Origin: Borrelia parkeri
Lineage (GTDB): Bacteria > Spirochaetota > Spirochaetia > Borreliales > Borreliaceae
Assembly (NCBI RefSeq): GCF_023035815.1
Contig: NZ_CP073159.1
Span: 310,001 to 374,000 of the forward strand
Length of the DNA: 64,000 bases
Direction of reading: 5' to 3'
Shown here piece by piece: positions 38,540 through 47,174 of the stretch (position 1 is its first letter; the number at the start of each line of letters is the position of its first letter). The position numbers and the translations under genes were made by a program. The notes beneath the pieces were generated by a model. The model saw only the letters and a list, made by a program, of their open reading frames with translations, did not search any database and was not told the origin of the DNA.

Positions 38540-38989
38540 TTAATTTGCTTCTAATTTATAAAATTTTTGAGAATTAAGCGTATGATTAGAACCCGCAAAA
38601 ACTTTAAGATTTCTAAAAAGTTCACGTCCCAAAGGTCCCTTTGGTAACATACCCTTAATAGCTATTTCAAGAGGAGCTGTTGGCTTCCTCTCAGATAATG
38701 TTCTAAAAGTATCAGAACGAAGACCTCCAGGATATCTTGAATGTCTATAATAAATTTTCTGAGAATATTTCTTACCAGTAAGCCTAATATTTGAAGCATT
38801 AATAATTATAACATTATCACCTAAATCTTGGTGGGGCGTATAATAGGGCTTATGCTTACCTCTCAAAATTTTAACAGCTTCTGTAGCAACTCTACCAAGA
38901 ACTTTATCTGACGCATCAATCATACACCATTTTTTCTCTACACACTTAGGTTTAATCCATATTGTTTTATTATTCGTTATCCTATTCAT
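38540..38989 (-). CDS. rplM: 50S ribosomal protein L13
   Basis: 149 residues. Typical segments: [27 protein letters not shown] (in two parts of the same block), [30 protein letters not shown] and [22 protein letters not shown] strong promoter lies just upstream, so L13-S9 is an independent operon. Confidence 0.98.
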   Translation of the reverse strand: MNRITNNKTIWIKPKCVEKKWCMIDASDKVLGRVATEAVKILRGKHKPYYTPHQDLGDNVIIINASNIRLTGKKYSQKIYYRHSRYPGGLRSDTFRTLSERKPTAPLEIAIKGMLPKGPLGRELFRNLKVFAGSNHTLNSQKFYKLEAN

Positions 38990-39037
38990 AATAATATACA
39001 GTCCTCACTTAGATATTCTACAAAGTTATACTTTTTC

Positions 39038-39066
39038 ATTGTATTATTTGTAAGTTAACCTGTCAA
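39038..39066 (-). promoter_or_regulatory. Strong sigma-70-type promoter of rplM-rpsI
   Basis: On the minus strand, a perfect TTGACA (39061-39066) and TACAAT (39038-39043) are spaced 17 bases apart. Transcription would begin about 40 bases before the rplM start. It is the best -35/-10 match I see in the window and fits a highly expressed gene pair. Confidence 0.85.
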
Positions 39067-39068
39067 TA

Positions 39069-39854
39069 CTAACAGCCAAATTTATCCTGTAGCTTAAGAG
39101 AAACTTTGTGAAACCCATCTAAATCTCCTTTAGAAAATTTTAAAGGAACAAGCGAAGGAACATCAAAAAAAGGACTAATTAAATAGCCATTCTTTAAATA
39201 CTCATTAAAAATTTCATTATGATACTCAGATTTATAAAGAGGAAACATATATCTATTAATTAGTTTAAATATAGGTGTAGCAAAAATATTAAAATTAATT
39301 TTTGTACTCTTTTCATAAGACAAAATCTTAGTAAGCATATGCCTAGCAATCGCTAAAGTTAAAGCATCAAAAGAATCTCTAAATTCTATTTTTCTAGATA
39401 AATTATCTACTATAGCAATGTTAATAGACATGCAACCAGGCATTGGGATCTTTACAAACATAGGATATCTAAAATTATTAAATCCAGCCTTAAATTCATA
39501 TATACCCTGCTTTTCCTCCCAAGGACTACTAAAATAACACTGGTCTGTTAAAGATAATAAAAAATCTCTAGCATCCCTTTCAAATTTAAAAATACACACA
39601 AATCCTGCTTCTTTAAAAAAAGAAAAAAGAACGTTTTCAAATTGTTTTCTAAAAACAGAAGGATAAGAAGCAGTAAGACCTCTTGAAAAAGTTTGCTTAA
39701 GAATAAGATTTAACCCTTGAACCCTATGTCCTAAAAAGTTTAGTCCCCCATTCAAGTATAAATCCAAATACCTATTACCACGAATATCATAAAGATAAAA
39801 AAATCTTGCTCTTTTAATTATTGGAAAACAGCTAAACAAAGATTTATTATACAT
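39069..39854 (-). CDS. Shortened class III aminotransferase-like protein lacking the catalytic lysine region (BB0340-type)
   Basis: The first 55 residues (ARFFYLYDIRGNRYLDLYLN, then GGLNFLGHR) closely follow the class III aminotransferase start (a-x-D-x-x-G-n-r-Y-l-D-l ... LGH), and the end (NGYLISPFFDVPSLVPLKFS) resembles their C-terminal small domain. Yet the protein has 261 residues rather than about 430, and the central cofactor domain with the PLP lysine is missing. It overlaps gatB by 8 bases at the end of the gatCAB operon. It is probably not a transaminase; I cannot say what it does. Confidence 0.6.
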   Translation of the reverse strand: MYNKSLFSCFPIIKRARFFYLYDIRGNRYLDLYLNGGLNFLGHRVQGLNLILKQTFSRGLTASYPSVFRKQFENVLFSFFKEAGFVCIFKFERDARDFLLSLTDQCYFSSPWEEKQGIYEFKAGFNNFRYPMFVKIPMPGCMSINIAIVDNLSRKIEFRDSFDALTLAIARHMLTKILSYEKSTKINFNIFATPIFKLINRYMFPLYKSEYHNEIFNEYLKNGYLISPFFDVPSLVPLKFSKGDLDGFHKVSLKLQDKFGC

Positions 39855-41304
39855 CCCTTAATTTATTCATTAAAATCTCATTTGCAAGAACGGGATTAAC
39901 CCTTCCAGAAGTTTTGCGCATAATTTGACCCATCATAAACTTAATTGCATGACTCTTACCTTTCTTATAAAGTTCAATTGATTTAGGATTTTCATTCAAA
40001 ACCTCAAACACAACTGACTCAATGAGAGAGCTATCACTTATCTGTGCTAAATTTTTTTCATTAATAATGATAGAAGAAGAAACATTTCGCTCAAGCATTT
40101 CTAAAAATATTTCTTTTGCTATCTTACCACTTACCCTATCACTAACAATGAATTCAACAAGTTCACTAATATATGACGGTGGTAAATTAAAATTAAGTAT
40201 ACTTATCTCTCTATCATTTAGTACACTTAATACCTCAGACAATATCCAATTTGCCACTCTCTTAGGATCACTTGAGGCAATTGCTGCCTCTTCAAAATAT
40301 TTAACCAAGTTTTTATCAGTCGTTAAAGTCACAACATCAAAATCACTAAGACCATATTGCTCTTTTAATCTAACTCTTGTATCAAAAGGCAATTCCACCA
40401 TTCTATTAGACTTTATACTTTCAATATAAGAATCATCGATTTTGATCAAAGGCAAATCGGGATCCTTTATATAACGATAATCAGCTACCGTCTCTTTGCT
40501 CCTTTGAAGCACTGTAATACCCTTTTTATCATCAAAACCCATTGTATGTTTACCTACACTCTCAAAAGTTTTTCTATGTAAAATCCACTCTTCTTTTTGC
40601 CTTGACTTTTCATAATCAATTGCTAACTTTACTGATTTAAAAGAATTTAAATTCTTTATCTCAGAAATGGGGGTTTTATACTCAACACCATTCTCATTTA
40701 TAAGTAAATTAATGTTAACATCACAACGAAATGACCCGTTTTCCATGTTACAATCAGACAAATCAAGATATCTAAAAATTTCTCTTAAAGCACTCAAATA
40801 AGCTACGGCTTCTTCTCCATTATTAATATCTGGTTTTGAGACAATTTCTAGTAATGGTGCACCTGAACGATTAAAATCAATATAACTTCGATTTTCACTC
40901 TCAAGCAAATGCAAACTTTTGCCAGAATCTTCTTCCATATGTATCCTAACAATATTGATTTTTTTTAAACCTGAACAAGTTTCAATAAAGATAAATCCAT
41001 TTTCACAAATTGGTGTGTCATTTTGAGATATTTGATATCCCTTAGGTAAATCGGGATAAGCATAATGCTTTCTATCAAACTTAACAATATTTTTAATTTT
41101 AGAATTAGTAGCATGCCCAGCTAAAATTGCACTACTAATAAGTTCTTTATTTATACTGGGCAATGCTCCAGGAAGTCCAAGACATGTTGGACAAGTACGA
41201 GAATTTGGAATTCCACCAAAATCATTCTTACACCCACAAAAAGCTTTGGTCTTTAATCCTAATTGTATATGAACCTCTAAACCAACAAGCAACTTATATT
41301 CCAT
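39847..41304 (-). CDS. gatB: Glutamyl-tRNA(Gln) amidotransferase subunit B
   Basis: GatB phosphorylates the mischarged glutamate on tRNA(Gln) and receives ammonia from GatA. Landmarks: GLEVHIQLGLKTKAFCGC and CPTCLGLPGALP (the four zinc cysteines), YAYPDLPKGYQISQND, MENGSFRCDVNINL, FRYLDLSDCN and the C-terminal YqeY-like tail ending KTSGRVNPVLANEIL. 485 residues is full length. It overlaps gatA by 11 bases and the next gene by 8. Confidence 0.98.
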   Translation of the reverse strand: MEYKLLVGLEVHIQLGLKTKAFCGCKNDFGGIPNSRTCPTCLGLPGALPSINKELISSAILAGHATNSKIKNIVKFDRKHYAYPDLPKGYQISQNDTPICENGFIFIETCSGLKKINIVRIHMEEDSGKSLHLLESENRSYIDFNRSGAPLLEIVSKPDINNGEEAVAYLSALREIFRYLDLSDCNMENGSFRCDVNINLLINENGVEYKTPISEIKNLNSFKSVKLAIDYEKSRQKEEWILHRKTFESVGKHTMGFDDKKGITVLQRSKETVADYRYIKDPDLPLIKIDDSYIESIKSNRMVELPFDTRVRLKEQYGLSDFDVVTLTTDKNLVKYFEEAAIASSDPKRVANWILSEVLSVLNDREISILNFNLPPSYISELVEFIVSDRVSGKIAKEIFLEMLERNVSSSIIINEKNLAQISDSSLIESVVFEVLNENPKSIELYKKGKSHAIKFMMGQIMRKTSGRVNPVLANEILMNKLRDV

Positions 41305-42739
41305 TTAATCCCAATTCCTCTATTACATTTTTTGCAAAACTTAAAAGCTCAAAATCTCTCTTAACTTGACCAATTATTTGCATACCAATAGGTAATCCCC
41401 TATCATCTTGAGAAAAAGGAATAGAGAGTGCAGGGGCCCCAATAAGATTAGCAATCACAGTACACAGATCAGAATAATACATCTTTATAGGATTATCAAA
41501 ATTTTCACCAATTTTAAAAGGTTTCACAAAACTTGTAGGCGTAATAATATATGAATAATTATTAAAAATTTCATTGAATTTTGGAACCAATACATTTTCA
41601 ATAATTTTACAAGCCTTTACATAGTATTGCAAATCATAACCTTTTGATAATAAATAATTACCAAGCACAATACGCCTTTTCACTTCTTCTCTTAAAAATA
41701 AACTCCTATGTCTATAGTAAAAATCATTAAGATTTAATTCATCATTTAACCTTTTCCCATAATGAAGACAAGTATAACGAGCAAGATTAGATGCAGCTTC
41801 AACTGGTGATAATGAATAGTAAAGAGAAAGTACAAAGTTCACTGCCTCTATTGAAACTTCATGAATTTCAACGCCTCTCTTTAAAAGTGCAGATTTAAAT
41901 TTAGAAAATTCGCATACAACCTCTGGTTCCATTAAATCTTCACTAAGTTCTTTAATTACAGCCAATTTGGTACCTGCTAAAGACTTACTTAACAATGGAT
42001 AAGGATCTTGAATAAGATCTATGCTAGTAGCATCCATTTTATCAATTCCACAAGTATATTTTAATATTAAAGCCACATCATCAATAGAACTAGCAAAAAA
42101 TCCTATTTGATCAAGAGATGACGCATATGATGCAAGTCCATAACGAGATAAACCTCCATAAGAAGGCTTAAAACCAATTAAACTTGAAAAGGACGCAGGG
42201 AGTCTAACAGAACCTCCAGTATCACTACCAAGTGCAAAAGGAGCTTGACTGGCAGCAACAACAGCTCCAGAACCACCAGAACTACCACCCACAACATATT
42301 CTTTATTTAAAGGATTAAGCGTAACACCATAATAAGAAAACTCACAAGAAGAGCCCATTGCAAATTCATCCATATTCGTTCTACCAATCATAATTGCACC
42401 GTTATCTTTTAATCTCTTAATAACAGTTGCATCATAAGGAGAAACATATCCTTGCAAAAGTTCAGATGCACAAGTCAAGGCTTTATTTTTAATTGAAATA
42501 TTATCCTTAACAGCAATGGGCATACCAATTAAGGGCAAATTCTGTCCCTCACCTCTACCCAAAAGTTCATCATATTTTTTTGCCAATTCTAATGAATCAT
42601 CAAAAAATTCAATATATCCATTGATATCCTTATTTGCTTCATAAAGTTCCTTATAAAAGAGCACAATATCATAAATTTTACACCTGCGAGTCAATATTAA
42701 TTCTTTAATTTTTATTAAACTTAAACCCCTGAACTCCAA
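41294..42739 (-). CDS. gatA: Glutamyl-tRNA(Gln) amidotransferase subunit A
   Basis: The amidase subunit releases ammonia from glutamine. Ser-Ser-Lys amidase motifs are present: IAVKDNIS (lysine), GRTNMDEFAMGSS, YVVGGSSGGSGAVVAA and LGSDTGGSVRLPASF. The C-terminus has PALSIPFSQDDRGLPIGMQI as in all GatA. 481 residues is normal. It lies between gatC (11 bases) and gatB (overlap), so the complex is made in equal amounts. Confidence 0.98.
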   Translation of the reverse strand: MEFRGLSLIKIKELILTRRCKIYDIVLFYKELYEANKDINGYIEFFDDSLELAKKYDELLGRGEGQNLPLIGMPIAVKDNISIKNKALTCASELLQGYVSPYDATVIKRLKDNGAIMIGRTNMDEFAMGSSCEFSYYGVTLNPLNKEYVVGGSSGGSGAVVAASQAPFALGSDTGGSVRLPASFSSLIGFKPSYGGLSRYGLASYASSLDQIGFFASSIDDVALILKYTCGIDKMDATSIDLIQDPYPLLSKSLAGTKLAVIKELSEDLMEPEVVCEFSKFKSALLKRGVEIHEVSIEAVNFVLSLYYSLSPVEAASNLARYTCLHYGKRLNDELNLNDFYYRHRSLFLREEVKRRIVLGNYLLSKGYDLQYYVKACKIIENVLVPKFNEIFNNYSYIITPTSFVKPFKIGENFDNPIKMYYSDLCTVIANLIGAPALSIPFSQDDRGLPIGMQIIGQVKRDFELLSFAKNVIEELGLNGI

Positions 42740-42750
42740 ATCAATACTCC

Positions 42751-43035
42751 CTATTCAAGCACTTTAGGTGATGAAAAGTAACCATCCACAAACACATTGC
42801 TAAAATTTTTAATAGATTCAATCGCCAAAGAAGGTAAAATCTCATCGTTTCTCAAAACAGAAAAATTACATGCCTCTTTTTGAATGCCATCTTTTATCTC
42901 AAATTCAGAAATTTTATTTAACATGCCAATAATTTTTTCAAATTTTATGGTAAATTCTCGTTCTTCATTCTTACTTAACCTTAGTAAACTTAACTTTAAA
43001 CTATCTTCTAAACGAATATCTCTAATATCTCTCAA
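42751..43035 (-). CDS. gatC: Glutamyl-tRNA(Gln) amidotransferase subunit C
   Basis: The small 94-residue stabilising subunit of GatCAB. The fold's pattern is visible: LSLLRLSKNEEREFTIKFEKI (helix with L-x-L-s-x-x-E), MLNKISEFEI, LRNDEILPS and the C-terminal FSSPKVLE. Identification also rests on its place before gatA. It follows uvrD by 9 bases. Confidence 0.92.
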   Translation of the reverse strand: MRDIRDIRLEDSLKLSLLRLSKNEEREFTIKFEKIIGMLNKISEFEIKDGIQKEACNFSVLRNDEILPSLAIESIKNFSNVFVDGYFSSPKVLE

Positions 43036-43044
43036 ATTTAACCT

Positions 43045-45138
43045 CTAAATTTTAGCAAGTCCTTTAATATAACTTGAGCTTAAAATAGCTTTTCTCCCAT
43101 TTCTTAGATTAATTTTAATAAATGGCTCACCATTTTGATACCACTTATCAACAACTATTCCGTTCTCACCATTATAAGTTATATAATCTCCAATATTAAA
43201 GCTTTTATTACCACTTTTTGAAAAAAAATATTTAAAATTATCTTTTAAATATTCTGGAACAAAAACAATATCATAATTATCTTTGCTAATATCTTGAAAA
43301 AAGACTGACATAGCTGTATTTCTGAGCATACCTCCAAAAAATCTTTGCAAATTCATTGTAACAATAAGCTCAAATTTGGCTCTAGTAATAGCAACATAAA
43401 AAAGTCTTCTCTCCTCTTCCAGTCTCTCTCCAGTCAATTCTTCAATCTCAGCAGGCAATAAACCCTTTTCAAGACCAGATATTATCACTCTATCAAATTC
43501 AAGTCCTTTAACCCCATGAATTGAAGAGAGTAGTACACTAGACTTAGAATCTCCATGTATTAAAGGTGAAAGAGATGAATTTTCCAAAAATATTACAAGT
43601 CCCTCAAAACTACCTGAATATTCAACTCCACTGCTGATAAGTTCATCAATATTTCTAGATTTTTCACCATCATCAAATTTTTGATAATAATCCCAAAATC
43701 CAGATCTAATTACAACATTTTTAATAAATTCAGATAAATTTACATAATCATCTCTTTGTATACTTTCTGCTAGTTTATCATACAGATTTAAAAAAGCGAC
43801 AAGAGAATCTTTTGCTTTACCCTTAAGACTCTCAGCAACTTTTCTACTTGCAAGAATTAAATCAAAATTAACATTATGATCATTGAGCATTGCAATTATT
43901 TTATTCGTAGTAGTTTTTCCAATCCCCTTAGCAGGCTTATTTATTACTCTTAAGAAAGAAATTTTATCTTTTTTATTTACAAAAAGTCTTAACAAAGAAA
44001 TTACATCTTTAATCTCTTCTCTTTCATAAAATCTAATTGAACCTAATATTTTATGTGGAATATTATGTTTTAAAAAAGCTTTCTCAAACTGCAAAGATTG
44101 GTAATTAAATCTATAAAGAACAGCTGTCTCAAGCTCATTTTCAAGAAGGAAATTAGAAAAATATTCAGCCTCCTCTGTAGGATTTCGAAAAACAAAAAAG
44201 CTTATCTTCTTGCCCATTTTGTTTTCTGTACTTATTACTTTTTCATATCGATTTCTATTTTTTGAAATAACATCATTTGCAACATTAACAATGCTTAAAC
44301 TAGAACGATAATTTTGTACCAAATAATATTTAGACACATTGTCAAATATTTTTTCAAATTCAAGAATATTTTCAATTCTAGCACCTCTAAAAGAATAAAT
44401 AGACTGATCTTCATCTCCTACTACCATAAAATGCATATCTTTACAATAAAGCTCTTTTAAAAACAAAAACTGTGTATAATTGGTATCTTGATACTCATCT
44501 ACAAAAATAGCCTTAAACTTTTTCTGAACCCTCATCTTTACATCTTCACAATCTCTTAACATCAAAACAGCTTTAAGAATAAGATCAGCAAAATCAAAAG
44601 CATTATTTTTAGATTTTTCTTGCTCATAAAATTTAATATCCTTGTAACTTTTCTCATCAAGACTACAATAATTATCTAAAAAGCAATTTTCCTTATATTT
44701 AAGTATGAAAGACGCAACATGCTTTGAAAGTTCAATGGTTGAAGCAAGCCCAACTTGCTTAACAAATTTAACAACATCATTAGTATCCCAAATTGTAAAA
44801 TTTGAATCATAATTTTTATCAAATTCTTTAAAATAAAGTCTCAAAAGCCAAGCACCAAAAGAATGAAAAGTCTGGATATGTAAAGCCTTATTAAAATCAA
44901 AAAGATAATTTAGTCTTAAATTCATCTCATTTGCAGCTTTATTTGTAAATGTTAAAGCAAGAATCTCTTCTGGTTTTAATTGCATTTCCTTGATTAAGTA
45001 TGCTATTTTAGCTGTTATAACCCTTGTTTTACCACTGCCTGGACCTGCCAAAACAAGAATGGGATTTTTAGTAGCATCTAAAACAATCTGTTTCTGATAA
45101 GAATTTAAACTAAAGAGGAATTTTTCTATTTTGTCCAT
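43045..45138 (-). CDS. uvrD: UvrD/PcrA-type DNA helicase
   Basis: Superfamily 1 3'-5' helicase for excision repair. Motifs: Q motif LNSYQKQIVL, I LAGPGSGKTRVITAKI, Ia LTFTNKAANEM, II FVDEYQDTNY, III VGDEDQSIYSFRGA, IV VQNYRSS, V SSIHGVKGLEFDRVII and VI ERRLFYVAITRAK. 697 residues is typical, and a C-terminal Tudor-like KINLRNGRKAIL segment is kept. Its ATG shares one base with the rodZ-like stop codon. Confidence 0.97.
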   Translation of the reverse strand: MDKIEKFLFSLNSYQKQIVLDATKNPILVLAGPGSGKTRVITAKIAYLIKEMQLKPEEILALTFTNKAANEMNLRLNYLFDFNKALHIQTFHSFGAWLLRLYFKEFDKNYDSNFTIWDTNDVVKFVKQVGLASTIELSKHVASFILKYKENCFLDNYCSLDEKSYKDIKFYEQEKSKNNAFDFADLILKAVLMLRDCEDVKMRVQKKFKAIFVDEYQDTNYTQFLFLKELYCKDMHFMVVGDEDQSIYSFRGARIENILEFEKIFDNVSKYYLVQNYRSSLSIVNVANDVISKNRNRYEKVISTENKMGKKISFFVFRNPTEEAEYFSNFLLENELETAVLYRFNYQSLQFEKAFLKHNIPHKILGSIRFYEREEIKDVISLLRLFVNKKDKISFLRVINKPAKGIGKTTTNKIIAMLNDHNVNFDLILASRKVAESLKGKAKDSLVAFLNLYDKLAESIQRDDYVNLSEFIKNVVIRSGFWDYYQKFDDGEKSRNIDELISSGVEYSGSFEGLVIFLENSSLSPLIHGDSKSSVLLSSIHGVKGLEFDRVIISGLEKGLLPAEIEELTGERLEEERRLFYVAITRAKFELIVTMNLQRFFGGMLRNTAMSVFFQDISKDNYDIVFVPEYLKDNFKYFFSKSGNKSFNIGDYITYNGENGIVVDKWYQNGEPFIKINLRNGRKAILSSSYIKGLAKI

Positions 45139-46340
45139 TAATAAACTTCAGAAACCTTAAGATCAAAACCTCCAGGGGTTTTTAACCAAAAAAATTGAAC
45201 TGCCATTATTTCTCTTCCATAACTCTTTAAAATAGAAGTGATATCCTTACCTTGAAGAATAATATTAACATCAGAAAGTCTTGACAAAAACAAGATTAAA
45301 GATTTTTTGAACTTTAAATTAAGAGGCCCCCCCCCCTTAGATACAAGCAAAGATTTACCATAAATATTACTCTCATCAGCATATCTTAAAAACGTATCGT
45401 TTAAAAAATTAATCATTAAATCAATGTTGGAAATCTCTTGAGAAGAATATACAGTAGGATACTCACCAATAACTCTACTCTTAGGTCCATTAACTTCAAA
45501 TCCCCAATTTAAAATATCAAATCTACTAGAAAGACTAGTTTCAAGCACATATTCAATATTGAGAATAAAAGATTCTAAGCTTACATGAGCCTTTCGAACC
45601 TTACCTTGAGAATAATTATCATACACAATCTTAACTTTAACATTATCACTTAAATTTATTTCCCGAAATTTGCCTAATTTAAAAACATATCGCCCATTTT
45701 TCAAATCATTTGTAACAACCAAATCATCATTCATAAAAGAGACTCTATAATTTGCAATAGCATTGCCATAAACTAAAGATAACAAATCACCATCTCCAAG
45801 CGCAACGTTCCAAAAACTTTCTTTATCAAAAAAAACTTCATGAACTTCTGGAGCTCGCTTTGCAGCATGATTTTCTTTAAAAAATTTCCCTAAAAATTGC
45901 TTAATCCCACTAAAATTTGAAATTAAAAGTATTAGCAATATAATACTAACTAATCCTACCAGTATTTGAATCATTTTAGGAAAAGCTATCTTAGAGAGAT
46001 CTAAATACTGACCTCCAAGCCTTCTTTCGTTAACAAAATTTAAACTGCCATTTTGATCCTCAGTCTTAATTCCAATATAGCTACTATTAAGTCTTCTTTT
46101 GTATTCTTTAAAAAGGGACGAGACATACCAAACATCAATTCCTAAATATTCACTATAAGTCCTTAAAAAACCTAAAGCTAAAACTTCATTTGGAAATAAT
46201 TCAATATTAGAATCTTCAAGTGCCTTAAGATATTTAACAGAAATTCTAATATCATCAGATATCATCTCAAGAGTTAACCCTTTATCAATCCGAGCTTTTT
46301 TTATAAAATCTCCAAATCTAATGAAATTATTTCTTTCCAT
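45138..46340 (-). CDS. RodZ-like membrane protein with N-terminal HTH and an internal G10 tract
   Basis: 400 residues. N-terminal helix-turn-helix of the HTH_25/RodZ type (GDFIKKARIDKGLTLEMISD through ALGFLRTYSEYLGID, about 10-75), a cytoplasmic linker, one membrane helix (about 125-145) and a periplasmic part. RodZ links MreB to the membrane and shapes the cell. A run of ten G in the coding strand (45327-45336) encodes Gly-Gly-Gly at about 335-338; slippage would change or remove the last 62 residues. It follows the lolA-like gene by 11 bases. Confidence 0.82.
   Translation of the reverse strand: MERNNFIRFGDFIKKARIDKGLTLEMISDDIRISVKYLKALEDSNIELFPNEVLALGFLRTYSEYLGIDVWYVSSLFKEYKRRLNSSYIGIKTEDQNGSLNFVNERRLGGQYLDLSKIAFPKMIQILVGLVSIILLILLISNFSGIKQFLGKFFKENHAAKRAPEVHEVFFDKESFWNVALGDGDLLSLVYGNAIANYRVSFMNDDLVVTNDLKNGRYVFKLGKFREINLSDNVKVKIVYDNYSQGKVRKAHVSLESFILNIEYVLETSLSSRFDILNWGFEVNGPKSRVIGEYPTVYSSQEISNIDLMINFLNDTFLRYADESNIYGKSLLVSKGGGPLNLKFKKSLILFLSRLSDVNIILQGKDITSILKSYGREIMAVQFFWLKTPGGFDLKVSEVY
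45327..45336 (-). repeat. Homopolymer G10 (C10 on the plus strand)
   Basis: Ten consecutive G on the coding strand within the rodZ-like gene, in a genome where G/C runs longer than five are otherwise not seen in this window. Such tracts are prone to slipped-strand length changes. Confidence 0.9.
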
Positions 46341-46351
46341 TTCTTAACACC

Positions 46352-47008
46352 TCAAGTTTTTTTAACATCATATAAAAAATTATCCACTTTATTTGAAGTT
46401 TTTGGCAGATCATACTTAAATCTACTATCAGGAATTCCAACATTAAATTTTACAGATAAAAGATCAATAATTATTTCTCGACCACCACCTGTAGGATAAG
46501 CAATAACTCTCCTAATTACACCATTTCGTGTAAAAGCAATCATAAAGGAATCAATCGTAGCAGCACCCTTATAAAGTCGCCTTGAAAAAGTCAATTTTAT
46601 AAAATTCTCTGTACTTCCCCCTCCTCCAGATTCGTCAAGTGGTTCTAAATTGGGAGAATTAGTATAAGACACACTATACTCAGTACTTAAAATATTCATA
46701 AAACCACTTCCCACTTTTCCCATAGTCAACTGTTGTCTAAAAGAAGTACCAAGAGTTGGTACATAAACGGTTAAAATTTCACCATCACTTACAAAAACCT
46801 GATTATTTGAATCCAAATTAACAATGAATTTATCGGGAGATTTATATAACAGAGTTCCTGCTTGCTTTAAACCTTTTATGTTAAGACTAATCTTAGCCTG
46901 CATATCCTCTATATTTTGGTAATTTGAATAAATATTCTCAAAATATTGATTGGCAGATACTTGAGCAAAAATTAAACAAGGACACAAAATTAATATTATT
47001 TTCTTCAT
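46352..47008 (-). CDS. lolA: LolA-like periplasmic lipoprotein carrier (BB0346 homologue)
   Basis: 218 residues with a signal peptide (about 1-18, ending FAQVSA) and the LolA-type half-barrel pattern: YFENIYSNYQNIEDMQAKIS, AGTLLYKSPDKFIVNLDS, VFVSDGEILTVYVP. LolA shuttles lipoproteins between membranes. No LolB gene is near, as in other spirochaetes. It is the first gene of a seven-gene minus-strand run ending with the BB0340-like gene. Confidence 0.8.
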   Translation of the reverse strand: MKKIILILCPCLIFAQVSANQYFENIYSNYQNIEDMQAKISLNIKGLKQAGTLLYKSPDKFIVNLDSNNQVFVSDGEILTVYVPTLGTSFRQQLTMGKVGSGFMNILSTEYSVSYTNSPNLEPLDESGGGGSTENFIKLTFSRRLYKGAATIDSFMIAFTRNGVIRRVIAYPTGGGREIIIDLLSVKFNVGIPDSRFKYDLPKTSNKVDNFLYDVKKT

Positions 47009-47089
47009 TATAAAACTCGTACATTACTAAGCTCAATTTAACAACAAATACATTATTGCACGATCTATGTCTAATATAAATAGTACAAC

Positions 47090-47118
47090 TTGTTATAATA
47101 ATAAGCTATTATTATAAT
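47090..47118 (+). promoter_or_regulatory. Promoter of the NFACT-family gene, overlapped by a palindrome
   Basis: TTGTTA (47090-47095) and consensus TATAAT (47113-47118) are 17 bases apart. A perfect palindrome with 11-base arms (47093-47103 and 47107-47117) spans the spacer, an ideal place for a repressor. The divergent lolA operon begins 85 bases away. Confidence 0.65.
47093..47117. repeat. Perfect 11-base-arm palindrome in promoter
   Basis: TTATAATAATA and TATTATTATAA are separated by AGC. Being AT-only in its arms it could be chance, but its exact placement between -35 and -10 makes it worth recording. Confidence 0.6.
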
Positions 47119-47174
47119 ATACCATTTTGTAAATTAATAATAAACATATTTAGCAAAAGATCAAAGGGGATAAA

